Origin: ENR-C20 sp942493145
GTDB lineage: Bacteria; Bacillota; Clostridia; Acetivibrionales; DTU013
Reading direction: 5' to 3'
Length of the DNA: 64,000 bases
NCBI GenBank assembly: GCA_942493145.1
Contig: OW818679.1
Span: forward strand, 806,001-870,000
Part shown: positions 16,763-24,485 of the stretch, piece by piece
Position numbering within the stretch: position 1 is the stretch's first letter
Layout of the letters: each line of letters begins with the position of its first letter
The notes under the pieces: model-generated
What the model saw: the letters and a program-made list of their open reading frames with translations, nothing else
What the model was told of the DNA's origin: nothing
Databases searched by the model: none
Position numbers and translations under genes: made by a program

Positions 16763-18085
16763 ATGAAAAAGAAATTTTTAGCAATACTTTCAATGCTGGT
16801 TGTGTTTACCATACCAATAGCTGTATTCGCAGCTTCCGAGGAGATATCGCCGGCGGTTAAAATGGCTATAGACACAGTGTGGACACTGATTGCGGCATTT
16901 TTGGTTTTCTTCATGCAGGCTGGATTTGCAATGGTGGAGACAGGACTCACCAGGTCGAAAAATGCCAGTAACATAATTATGAAGAACCTGATGGATTTTG
17001 CGATAGGCTCATTAGCATTCTTTGCAGTAGGATATGCGTTCATGTTCGGCGCTGATGCCGGTGGATTCATAGGGACATCAGCATTTTTTGGAATGGATAC
17101 CGTGGACAGGGGTATACCGATAGAAGCCTTTATACTATTCCAGACTGTATTTGCTGCAACTGCCGCTACAATTGTTTCGGGAGCCATGGCGGAAAGAACG
17201 AAGTTTGTTGCGTATGTAATATATAGTTTCGTTATAAGCCTTGTAATCTACCCTGTTGTTGGTCACTGGATATGGGGCGGCGGCTGGCTTTCACAGATGG
17301 GATTCATTGATTTTGCAGGATCGACTGTTGTTCATTCAGTAGGTGGCTGGGCAGCTTTGATGGGGGCAGCGCTGATTGGGCCCAGAATTGGTAAGTATGA
17401 CAAAAATGGCAAACCAAACGCAATTCCCGGTCACAGTATTACTCTTGCAGCTCTTGGAGTATTCATATTATGGTTCGGCTGGTTCGGCTTCAATCCAGGC
17501 AGTACATTATCGGGCACAAGTGCAGACATAGGAAGGATTGCAATGACAACAAACCTTTCTGCGGCAGCAGGAGCCTGTGTGGTTATGATCATTACATGGT
17601 TAAGATACAAAAAGCCCGATGTCAGCATGACGCTCAACGGCGCCCTTGCAGGACTTGTTGCAATAACCGCGGGTTGTGCTGCAGTCAGTTTGGCAGGATC
17701 CATATTAATCGGAGTAATATCAGGCTTTGTTGTAGTATTCGGTATTGAATTTATTGAAAAAGTGTTGAAAATAGATGATCCTGTTGGAGCAATCGGGGTC
17801 CACGGCTTGTGTGGTTCCACAGGTACATTGCTGGTAGGTGTGTTTGCCGTTGATGGCGGCCTGCTATACGGCGGAGGGCTTCACCTCCTTGGAATACAGG
17901 CGCTGGGAGTAGTATCCGTAGCAGTATGGGTGCTTGCAACGACCTTCGTATTATTCAAAGTGATCAAGGCAACTGTTGGATTAAGGGTTGAAAAGGAGCA
18001 TGAGGAATCAGGTCTTGATATCAATGAACATGGTTCTCAGGCTTACGCTGACTTCCAGATCAAGTCTGGAGAAGTAATGTTTTAA
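16763..18085 (+). CDS. Ammonium transporter Amt, copy 2
   Basis: This 440-residue ammonium channel has a cleavable-looking signal segment (VFTIPIAVFAASEEISPA) and about eleven TM helices. Amt marks are MQAGFAMVETGLTRSKNASN, AERTKFVAYVIYS, DFAGSTVVHSVGGWAALMGA with the first pore His, and DPVGAIGVHGLCGSTGTLL with the second. The tail ends EHGSQAYADFQIKSGEVMF, the usual PII-facing C-terminus, without a PII fusion. It differs clearly from the upstream Amt-PII protein, so the pair is not a recent duplication. It is probably co-transcribed with PII gene 2. Confidence 0.96.
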   Translation: MKKKFLAILSMLVVFTIPIAVFAASEEISPAVKMAIDTVWTLIAAFLVFFMQAGFAMVETGLTRSKNASNIIMKNLMDFAIGSLAFFAVGYAFMFGADAGGFIGTSAFFGMDTVDRGIPIEAFILFQTVFAATAATIVSGAMAERTKFVAYVIYSFVISLVIYPVVGHWIWGGGWLSQMGFIDFAGSTVVHSVGGWAALMGAALIGPRIGKYDKNGKPNAIPGHSITLAALGVFILWFGWFGFNPGSTLSGTSADIGRIAMTTNLSAAAGACVVMIITWLRYKKPDVSMTLNGALAGLVAITAGCAAVSLAGSILIGVISGFVVVFGIEFIEKVLKIDDPVGAIGVHGLCGSTGTLLVGVFAVDGGLLYGGGLHLLGIQALGVVSVAVWVLATTFVLFKVIKATVGLRVEKEHEESGLDINEHGSQAYADFQIKSGEVMF

Positions 18086-18088
18086 AAA

Positions 18089-18139
18089 ATCTTAAGGGAT
18101 TATAAATCTTAAGGAATTATAAATCTTAAGGAATTATAA
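18089..18139 (+). repeat. Three 17-base tandem repeats upstream of the nifH leader
   Basis: The unit ATCTTAAGGRATTATAA occurs at 18089, 18106 and 18123 with only one variable base. Together the three copies fill the gap between the second amt gene and the nifH attenuator. Such spaced repeats could bind a regulator once per 17 bases or simply reflect slippage. No known operator matches. Confidence 0.7.
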
Positions 18140-18148
18140 AATCCAAAT

Positions 18149-18191
18149 GGCCAGGACGCCTTATTGAATCAATCAATACGGCGTCCTTTTT
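18149..18191 (+). promoter_or_regulatory. ANTAR-type hairpin and terminator (attenuator) upstream of nifH
   Basis: GGC-[CAGGAC]-GCC (18149-18160) resembles hairpin 2 of the PII leaders and has G at loop position 4. Its 3' arm overlaps a strong terminator, GGACGCC (18154-18160) with GGCGTCC (18180-18186), an inner TATTGA/TCAATA stem and T5. A matching upstream hairpin 1 was not found here. The element lies about 45 bases before the nifH start, so entry into the nif operon from upstream is probably controlled by antitermination. Confidence 0.65.
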
Positions 18192-18236
18192 ATATTAATA
18201 TCACAAGTAAAACCAATTATTCAGGAGGAAATTTTT

Positions 18237-19061
18237 ATGATGAGACAGGTAGCAATATACGGAAAAGGTGGTATCGGCAAATCGACAACCACACAGAACC
18301 TGACAGCAGGTCTGGGGGAAATGGGAAAGAAGGTCATGATAGTAGGTTGTGACCCAAAAGCAGATTCAACAAGGCTGGTACTTGGCGGGCTGGCACAGAA
18401 GAGTGTTCTGGATACTCTAAGAGAAGAAGGAGAGGAGGTTGAACTGGACAGTATCATGAAAACAGGTGCCTTTGGAATAAGGTGCGTTGAATCGGGAGGG
18501 CCGGAGCCAGGTGTAGGCTGCGCGGGCAGAGGTATAATCACATCCATCAATATGCTGGAAAGCCTCGGTGCATATACTGAAGATCTTGATTATGTGTTCT
18601 ACGATGTACTTGGCGATGTTGTTTGTGGTGGATTCGCAATGCCCATAAGGGAAGGCAAGGCCAAGGAGATTTACATTGTTGCGAGCGGTGAGATGATGGC
18701 CCTGTATGCTGCCAACAACATTGCCAAGGGTATACAGAAATACGCCAATACAGGCGGATGCCGGCTTGGAGGAATTATCTGCAACAGCAGGAATGTCGAT
18801 GGGGAGCGGGATCTTTTGGAAGCATTCGCAAAGGAACTTGGAAGCCAACTTATATACTTTGTGCCCAGGAATAATCTGGTGCAGAGGGCGGAAATCAATA
18901 AAAAGACGGTTATAGAGTTTTCGCCGGGAGAAGAACAGGCTGATGCATACAGGGGATTAGCGAGTGCCATAGATAACAACCAAATGTTTGTTATACCAAA
19001 GCCAATGGTTCAGGACAGATTGGAAGAGATATTGATGGCTCATGGTCTGATGGACATCTGA
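18237..19061 (+). CDS. nifH: Nitrogenase iron protein (dinitrogenase reductase) NifH
   Basis: This 274-residue homodimeric ATPase delivers electrons to the MoFe protein. The P-loop is IYGKGGIGKSTTTQN, followed by VGCDPKADSTRL. The bridging [4Fe-4S] cluster ligands are Cys in GVGCAGRGIITSIN (near 98) and in DVVCGGFAMPIREG (near 133). Arg in CAGRG is the site ADP-ribosylated in other species. AGGAGG supports the ATG at 18237. It is the first nif gene and is followed by nifI1/nifI2. Absence of vnfG/anfG and the nifDK that follow mark it as the molybdenum system. Confidence 0.98.
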   Translation: MMRQVAIYGKGGIGKSTTTQNLTAGLGEMGKKVMIVGCDPKADSTRLVLGGLAQKSVLDTLREEGEEVELDSIMKTGAFGIRCVESGGPEPGVGCAGRGIITSINMLESLGAYTEDLDYVFYDVLGDVVCGGFAMPIREGKAKEIYIVASGEMMALYAANNIAKGIQKYANTGGCRLGGIICNSRNVDGERDLLEAFAKELGSQLIYFVPRNNLVQRAEINKKTVIEFSPGEEQADAYRGLASAIDNNQMFVIPKPMVQDRLEEILMAHGLMDI

Positions 19062-19168
19062 GAGAGGGTTGCTGGAATTAAAATAGCTGATGTAATTATT
19101 ACTTATAAATAGAAAAAGAAAACAATAACAGAAAAAATACAGAAAAATAAAAACAGGAGGGAACCGAT

Positions 19169-19495
19169 ATGTTGATGATAAGGGCGATAATCAGGCCGGA
19201 GAGAATAGGGGCGGTGTTATCGGAATTGAGTGATGCAGGCTTTCCTGCAGTTACAAAGATGGATGTTATGGGGCGTGGCAAGCAGAGGGGTGTCAAAGTA
19301 GGAGATGTGGTCTATGACGAGATACCCAAGGAAATGTTGATGATGGTGGTCAATGACGAAGACAAGGATGACGTGGTCAAGGTGATAGTCAAAAACGCAA
19401 AAACAGGAATAAAAGGGGCTTTTGGAGACGGTAAGATATTTGTAAGCCCGGTTGATGAAGTTTACACAATAAGCTCAGACACAAATGCATTGTAA
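19169..19495 (+). CDS. nifI1: NifI1, PII-like nitrogenase regulator
   Basis: This 108-residue PII-family protein is located between nifH and nifD. It begins MLMIRAIIRPERIGAVLSEL and has the NifI1-type short T-loop region (MGRGKQRGVKVGDVVYDEIP) and B-loop (AFGDGKIFVSPVDEVYTI). In methanogens NifI1 and NifI2 form a complex that inhibits the MoFe protein when ammonium is present and is relieved by 2-oxoglutarate. The same arrangement in clostridia suggests a post-translational switch here. GGAGG precedes the ATG. The stop is 14 bases before nifI2. Confidence 0.93.
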   Translation: MLMIRAIIRPERIGAVLSELSDAGFPAVTKMDVMGRGKQRGVKVGDVVYDEIPKEMLMMVVNDEDKDDVVKVIVKNAKTGIKGAFGDGKIFVSPVDEVYTISSDTNAL

Positions 19496-19508
19496 GGGAG
19501 GGATTCTG

Positions 19509-19895
19509 ATGAAAGAAGTCATGGCTGTCATCCGTATGGATATGATCAACAAAACAAAGGAAGCGCTTTTGCTTGAAGGCTTCCCTTCAATAAACTGCAG
19601 GAAGGTATTCGGTAGAGGCAAAAAGAAGGTGGATTTCACAATAATTGAAAAATTTATTCAGGATGGCAATGAAATTACAACAACAACAATGGCCGAGGTT
19701 ATTTCAAATGAACACAGGCTAATCCCCAAGCGGCTGATCTCTATTGTAGTAAGCGACGGGAATGTAAAAAAAGTAGTGGACACGATAATAAATACAAACA
19801 GCACTGGAAAGCCGGGAGACGGCAAAATATTCGTTATGCCTGTAATTGATTCAATAAGGGTTCGTACGGGCGAAGCAGGAGAAAGCGCAATATAA
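19509..19895 (+). CDS. nifI2: NifI2, PII-like nitrogenase regulator
   Basis: This 128-residue partner of NifI1 starts MKEVMAVIRMDMINKTKEAL at ATG 19509, which has GGGAGGG just upstream; the in-frame start at 19485 lies inside nifI1. The long T-loop (KKKVDFTIIEKFIQDGNE through RLIPKRLIS) is typical of NifI2 and differs from GlnK. The end carries GKPGDGKIFVMPVIDSIRVR and TGEAGESAI. Tight spacing (20 bases) to nifD supports one operon. It is expected to act with NifI1 on the MoFe protein. Confidence 0.93.
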   Translation: MKEVMAVIRMDMINKTKEALLLEGFPSINCRKVFGRGKKKVDFTIIEKFIQDGNEITTTTMAEVISNEHRLIPKRLISIVVSDGNVKKVVDTIINTNSTGKPGDGKIFVMPVIDSIRVRTGEAGESAI

Positions 19896-19915
19896 GAGAT
19901 CAGGGGGTGATCAGG

Positions 19916-21529
19916 ATGAAAGCTTGTAAGAATTCGAATAAAGTAGAAAAAATGCTGGAGAGTTACCCGGCAAGCGTTTTTAAAAACAGGAAAGACCACA
20001 TTCTTATAAAGGATTGCGATGCCGTGGAAGCCCAGACCATATCCGCAAATACAAGGGCAATTCCCGGCATCATGACAAACAGGGGATGCTGTTATGCAGG
20101 CTGCAAAGGTGTTGTACTCGGCCCGATAAAGGATGCTGTGACCATAGTGCATGGCCCGATAGGGTGCAGCTATTATGCCTGGAATACCAGGAGGAATAAA
20201 GCCAAAACCGAAGAAGGTGGTAAAAACTTCCTCAACTATTGCTTTTCAACCGATATGCAGGAAGGGGACATTGTATTTGGAGGAATGAAGAAGCTGAGGC
20301 AGGCTATCAAGGAAGCTGTCGAGATTTTTGAGCCTGAAACCATAATGATTTGTTCAACCTGTCCGGTAGGACTGATAGGCGATGATATCAATGCGGTTGC
20401 GGTGGAATCGGAACAGCTATACGGAATAAAGGTACTTGCTTTCAGCTGTGAAGGTTACAAGGGTGTAAGCCAGTCAGCCGGTCATCATATTGCCAATAAC
20501 GGTTTGATAAAGCATATTATAGGCCTGGGTGACAAGGTGGTGGGCAAATATGCGATCAATATTCTCGGAGAGTATAATATTGGCGGCGATGGCTTTGAAA
20601 TTGAACGTTTGATGAAAAAAATCGGATATGAAGTAATCACTGTAATGACGGGGAATGGATCCATAGAAGGTTTAAAAAATGCCCATAAAGCAGATCTGAA
20701 TATTGTACAGTGCCACCGTTCCATCAATTATATTGCAGAGATGCTTAATCAGAAATATGGAACTGACTGGCTTAAGGTGAATTTTATTGGAGTAAAGTCC
20801 ATGAGTAAAAGCCTGAGGGACATGGCTAAATATTTTGATGACCCCGATATCACGGCAAGGACTGAAGCTGTTATTGCTGAAGAGTTGACTGAAATAATGC
20901 CAGGACTTGAGGAATACAGGAAGATTTGCAAAGGTAAAACTGCAGCCCTTTATGTAGGCGGCTCAAGAGCTCACCATTACCAGACGCTGCTGAAGGATCT
21001 TGGAATGGAAACCATAGTGGCAGGTTATGAATTCGCTCACAGGGATGACTATGAGGGAAGAGAAGTCATACCAAGTATAAAAATTGATGCGGACAGCAAG
21101 AACATTGAAAACCTGGAGTTTGAACCTGATCCGGAAAAATTCAGGATAACCATTCCAAAAGAGCGATATGAAATGCTCAGTAAAGAATTGCCCTTGAACT
21201 ATTATGAAGGAATGATCAGGGATATGAAAGACGGAAGTGTTGTAATTGATGACCTGAACCACTTTGAAACTGAAGAATTGCTTAAGAGTATTAAGCCTGA
21301 TGTTTTCTGTTCCGGAATCAAGGACAAGTACATATCACACAAGGCCGGAGTATTCTCGAAACAGCTTCATTCATATGATTACAGCGGGCCGTATGCGGGC
21401 TACAAGGGTGCGTTGAATTTCGCGAGAGATATAGCGCTTGGAATTTCTACTCCGGTTTGGAAGCTTGTAACACCACCGTGGAAAACCCAGCCTTCCATTG
21501 AAGGATGCTTTGTAAAGGAGGCGATCTAA
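19916..21529 (+). CDS. nifD: Nitrogenase MoFe protein alpha chain NifD
   Basis: This 537-residue subunit carries FeMo-cofactor and half of the P-cluster. P-cluster Cys lie in NRGCCYAGCKG and VHGPIGCSYYAW, with another in CSTCPVGLIGDD. The cofactor Cys is expected near MTGNGSIEGLKNAHKADLN, although the exact residue is not obvious, and the cofactor His is in LHSYDYSGPYAGYKGA. A long insertion (about 375-430, PSIKIDADSKNIENLEFEPD) is the signature of C. pasteurianum-type NifD. ATG 19916 is chosen because AGGGGGTGATC lies six bases upstream. The stop directly abuts the nifK start. Confidence 0.97.
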   Translation: MKACKNSNKVEKMLESYPASVFKNRKDHILIKDCDAVEAQTISANTRAIPGIMTNRGCCYAGCKGVVLGPIKDAVTIVHGPIGCSYYAWNTRRNKAKTEEGGKNFLNYCFSTDMQEGDIVFGGMKKLRQAIKEAVEIFEPETIMICSTCPVGLIGDDINAVAVESEQLYGIKVLAFSCEGYKGVSQSAGHHIANNGLIKHIIGLGDKVVGKYAINILGEYNIGGDGFEIERLMKKIGYEVITVMTGNGSIEGLKNAHKADLNIVQCHRSINYIAEMLNQKYGTDWLKVNFIGVKSMSKSLRDMAKYFDDPDITARTEAVIAEELTEIMPGLEEYRKICKGKTAALYVGGSRAHHYQTLLKDLGMETIVAGYEFAHRDDYEGREVIPSIKIDADSKNIENLEFEPDPEKFRITIPKERYEMLSKELPLNYYEGMIRDMKDGSVVIDDLNHFETEELLKSIKPDVFCSGIKDKYISHKAGVFSKQLHSYDYSGPYAGYKGALNFARDIALGISTPVWKLVTPPWKTQPSIEGCFVKEAI

Positions 21530-22894
21530 ATGTTGAACCATACACCAAAGGAGTATGTCAAAAGGGAAGCGCTGGTTATAAATCCGGCCAAGACATGTCA
21601 GCCGGTTGGGGCGATGTATGCGGCACTCGGCATACACAAGTGCATGCCTCACAGCCACGGCTCACAGGGTTGCTGTTCCTATCACAGGATGCTTCTCACC
21701 AGAAATTTCAGGGATCCGGCAATAGCCTCATCGAGTTCTTTTACAGAGGGCTCGGCTGTATTCGGAGGAGGCAGCAACCTTAAGACTTCTATTAAAAACA
21801 TTTTTTCGATTTATAACCCGGATATTATTGCGATACACACAACCTGCCTGTCGGAGACAATAGGTGACGATATACCGACATATGTGGCAGAAGCTCAGAT
21901 ACCTGAAGGTAAATATGTCATCCATGCAAATACACCGAGTTATGTCGGTTCTCATATCACGGGCTTTTCAAATATGGTGAAGGGTATTGTAAAATATCTA
22001 GCGGTAAACAGCAAAACACCCAATGGGAAGATAAACGTAATACCGGGATTTATAAACCCAGGAGATATAAGGGAACTTAAAAGACTCATGAAATCCATGG
22101 GCGTTGAAAGCATAGTTTTCCCTGATACCAGTGGAGTCATGGATGCACCGATGACCGGAAAATACGAAATGTATCCGGACGGCGGCACCAGGATAGAGGA
22201 CATCATAGATGCAGGCAATTCCATTGCAACATTAGGCCTTGGGGCATTTGCATCGGGAGATGGAGCTTTCGCCCTGGAGAAGAAGTGCAAGGTTAAATCA
22301 GCTGTTTTGAAAACGCCTATTGGCGTTAAAGCAACAGATGATTTCCTGATGGCGCTGTCAAGATTGTCCGGCCTTGAGATCACCGCTGAAATTGAGGAGG
22401 AGAGGGGCCAGCTCATAGATATCATCCTTGACTCAAACCACCAGTACCAAGGCAAAACGGTTGCTGTTGCGGGTGATCCCGATATGGTCATTGGTCTGGT
22501 GGAATTCCTTATAACCCTTGGAATGATACCCAAATATGTTATAACTGGCACTCCTGGTGAAAAATTCGAGACGGAAATAAATGAAATGCTTGAAGAAGCG
22601 GGCATAAATGGGAGCAAGGTAAAGGCGGCGGGGGATCTTTTCTCACTCCACCAGTGGATGAAGGAAGAGCCTGTAGATCTTCTGATGGGAGGCACCCACA
22701 GCAAATTCATTGCCAAGGCGGAAGACACACCATTTGTAAGGATAGGGTTCCCGGTTCTCGACAGGTCGGTACATTCATATATGCCCATTGTAGGATACAA
22801 AGGCGCAATGCGTGTAGTTGAAATGATAAGCAATACCCTTCTGGACAGAAGAGACAGGGATGCTGCCGATGAAGACGTGGAGCTGCTGCTGTAG
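21530..22894 (+). CDS. nifK: Nitrogenase MoFe protein beta chain NifK
   Basis: This 454-residue partner of NifD completes the P-cluster. It lacks the roughly 50-residue N-terminal extension of proteobacterial NifK, as in C. pasteurianum, which complements the long NifD. P-cluster Cys occur in NPAKTCQPVGAMYAALG, SHGSQGCCSYHR and IHTTCLSETIGDD. Phe/Thr-rich ASSSSFTEGSAVFGG is typical. AAAGGAG lies upstream of ATG 21530, inside the end of nifD. A 184-base gap with a stem-loop and tandem repeats separates it from nifE. Confidence 0.97.
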   Translation: MLNHTPKEYVKREALVINPAKTCQPVGAMYAALGIHKCMPHSHGSQGCCSYHRMLLTRNFRDPAIASSSSFTEGSAVFGGGSNLKTSIKNIFSIYNPDIIAIHTTCLSETIGDDIPTYVAEAQIPEGKYVIHANTPSYVGSHITGFSNMVKGIVKYLAVNSKTPNGKINVIPGFINPGDIRELKRLMKSMGVESIVFPDTSGVMDAPMTGKYEMYPDGGTRIEDIIDAGNSIATLGLGAFASGDGAFALEKKCKVKSAVLKTPIGVKATDDFLMALSRLSGLEITAEIEEERGQLIDIILDSNHQYQGKTVAVAGDPDMVIGLVEFLITLGMIPKYVITGTPGEKFETEINEMLEEAGINGSKVKAAGDLFSLHQWMKEEPVDLLMGGTHSKFIAKAEDTPFVRIGFPVLDRSVHSYMPIVGYKGAMRVVEMISNTLLDRRDRDAADEDVELLL

Positions 22895-22944
22895 ATTAAT
22901 CGGATGTAGATAAACGGATGTAGATAAATCGGAGCTCCGGATAC

Positions 22945-22983
22945 CGGCAGATTGTTAGAGTTAGCATCTGCCGCCGGATAGCC
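22945..22983 (+). promoter_or_regulatory. Stem-loop between nifK and nifE
   Basis: CGGCAGAT (22945-22952) and ATCTGCCG (22976-22983) form a perfect 8-bp stem with a 23-base loop, without a T-run. In nif operons a hairpin after nifHDK often stabilises or separates the highly expressed structural mRNA from the assembly genes; this is inference. Confidence 0.6.
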
Positions 22984-22996
22984 GTATTAATAAGAT

Positions 22997-23080
22997 GAGG
23001 CAACAGATGAGGCAATATTTGAGGCAATATTTGAGGTAGTAATTGAGGCAACAGAAGAGTTAATAGATGAGGCAATAAAT
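22997..23080 (+). repeat. Seven 12-base tandem repeats upstream of nifE
   Basis: Seven consecutive units of exactly 12 bases occur, consensus GAGGCAAYANWT, running straight into the nifE ribosome binding site. They are not coding, since a stop precedes the downstream frame. A three-copy CGGATGTAGATAAA-like repeat lies before the stem-loop at about 22900-22930. Function is unknown. Confidence 0.8.
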
Positions 23081-23096
23081 GAAAGGAGGGGTCGAA

Positions 23097-24485
23097 ATGG
23101 GTGAAAAAGAGAAGCTGGTTATATTGGAAGAGAGAAGAAAGTCCATAAGTTATTGCTCCGGAGACGGAGGTAAAGGGTTTAAGTGTGACAAGGATAGTGT
23201 GGCAGGCTCGGTGAGTCAGCGTGCATGTGTATACTGCGGTGCGAGAGTAGTGTTGAATCCCATTACCGATGCCTTCCATATCGTACATGGTCCTATAGGA
23301 TGTGCCGCATATACGTGGGATATCAGGGGAAGTTTGTCCAGCGGCTCTGAAATCTACAGGAACAGCTTCTCCACCGACCTGCGGGAGAAGGATGTCATAT
23401 TCGGAGGCGAGAAAAAACTGGCAGGTGCCATAGATGAGATCGTTTCAAAATATTCTGCCAAAGTTATATTTGTTTATGCCACATGTATTGTGGGTGTTAT
23501 TGGAGACGATATCGGAGCTGTGTGCAAGGCTGCTGAAAAGAGGTATGGGATCAGGGTAATACCGGTTCAATCCAGTGGGTTTGCAGGCAACAAATCAATG
23601 GGTTACAAAGCAGCCTGTGATGCTCTGATGAAGCTCATGGAAGATGGCCCGGTGCAAAGCGGGAATGGGCGGCTGAATCAGGAAGAACCAAAACGGTATG
23701 GTATCAATTATCTCGGCGATTTTAATCTTGCAGGTGAGACCTGGATAGTCTCCAGATATCTGAAAAGCTTTGGAATTGACATAATATCCAGGATAACAGG
23801 TGATTCCACATGTGATGAGTTACTCAGGGCTCCGTCCGCATCACTCAATGTAGTGCAATGTGCAGGATCGATGACATACCTTGCAAAAAATATGGAAGAG
23901 AAATACGGCATTCCATTTGTAAAAGTGAGCTTTTTCGGGATTGAAGACACTATTGAGTCATTGATGAGGATCGCAGAGAAGATTCCAGGAATTGATGCAA
24001 TGGATAAACTGCAAAAGCTGCTGAAGTCTGAAGAAGCAGGCATTTTGGACAAACTGGAGTACTACAAGAGCAGGCTGAAGGGCAGAAATGCTGCGATTTA
24101 CGTGGGAGGGGGTTTTAAAGCCATATCCCTGGTGAAACAGTTTGACAGTTTGGGAATGAAGACCGTCATGGTCGGAACTCAGACTGGAAAGCCCGAAGAT
24201 TACGAAATGTTGAGGTCTTTGGTAGATGAGGATACGGTAATACTAGATGATGCAAATCCTTCTGAATTGGAAAAGTTCATGAAGGAAAAGGGCGCGGATA
24301 TTCTTGTAGGGGGCGTAAAGGAAAGGCCACTGGCATATAAGCTGGGAGTGGCATTCTGCGACCATAACCATGAAAGGAAGCATCCGCTGTGCGGCTTTGA
24401 AGGGGCAGTCAACTTCGCAGCCGAGGTGGATGGGAGTATTAACAGCCCAGTCTGGAAATCAGTCAAAAAGGTAGGTGACAATTAA
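23097..24485 (+). CDS. nifE: Nitrogenase cofactor assembly scaffold NifE
   Basis: NifE pairs with NifN to form the NifEN scaffold on which the NifB product matures to FeMo-cofactor. The protein has about 462 residues from ATG 23097, with AAAGGAGGG upstream. NifD-like Cys positions are in SQRACVYCGARVV, VHGPIGCAAYTWD and YATCIVGVIGDD. The catalytic cofactor His of NifD is replaced by an Asn-His context (CDHNHERKHPLCGFEGAVNF). The stop overlaps the next start by one base (TAATG), so NifE and the NifN part should be made in step. Confidence 0.95.
   Translation: MGEKEKLVILEERRKSISYCSGDGGKGFKCDKDSVAGSVSQRACVYCGARVVLNPITDAFHIVHGPIGCAAYTWDIRGSLSSGSEIYRNSFSTDLREKDVIFGGEKKLAGAIDEIVSKYSAKVIFVYATCIVGVIGDDIGAVCKAAEKRYGIRVIPVQSSGFAGNKSMGYKAACDALMKLMEDGPVQSGNGRLNQEEPKRYGINYLGDFNLAGETWIVSRYLKSFGIDIISRITGDSTCDELLRAPSASLNVVQCAGSMTYLAKNMEEKYGIPFVKVSFFGIEDTIESLMRIAEKIPGIDAMDKLQKLLKSEEAGILDKLEYYKSRLKGRNAAIYVGGGFKAISLVKQFDSLGMKTVMVGTQTGKPEDYEMLRSLVDEDTVILDDANPSELEKFMKEKGADILVGGVKERPLAYKLGVAFCDHNHERKHPLCGFEGAVNFAAEVDGSINSPVWKSVKKVGDN

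Noticed and set aside
18089..18139. CRISPR array
   Set aside because: Only three contiguous 17-base units without spacers and no cas genes nearby.
18237..19061. VnfH or AnfH (alternative nitrogenase)
   Set aside because: The operon holds nifDK without a delta subunit, plus nifE and nifN-B, which indicates the molybdenum enzyme.
22997..23080. Small repeat-coding peptide before nifE
   Set aside because: The frame continuing into nifE is interrupted by a stop directly before ATG 23079, and no separate ribosome binding site is seen at the repeat start.
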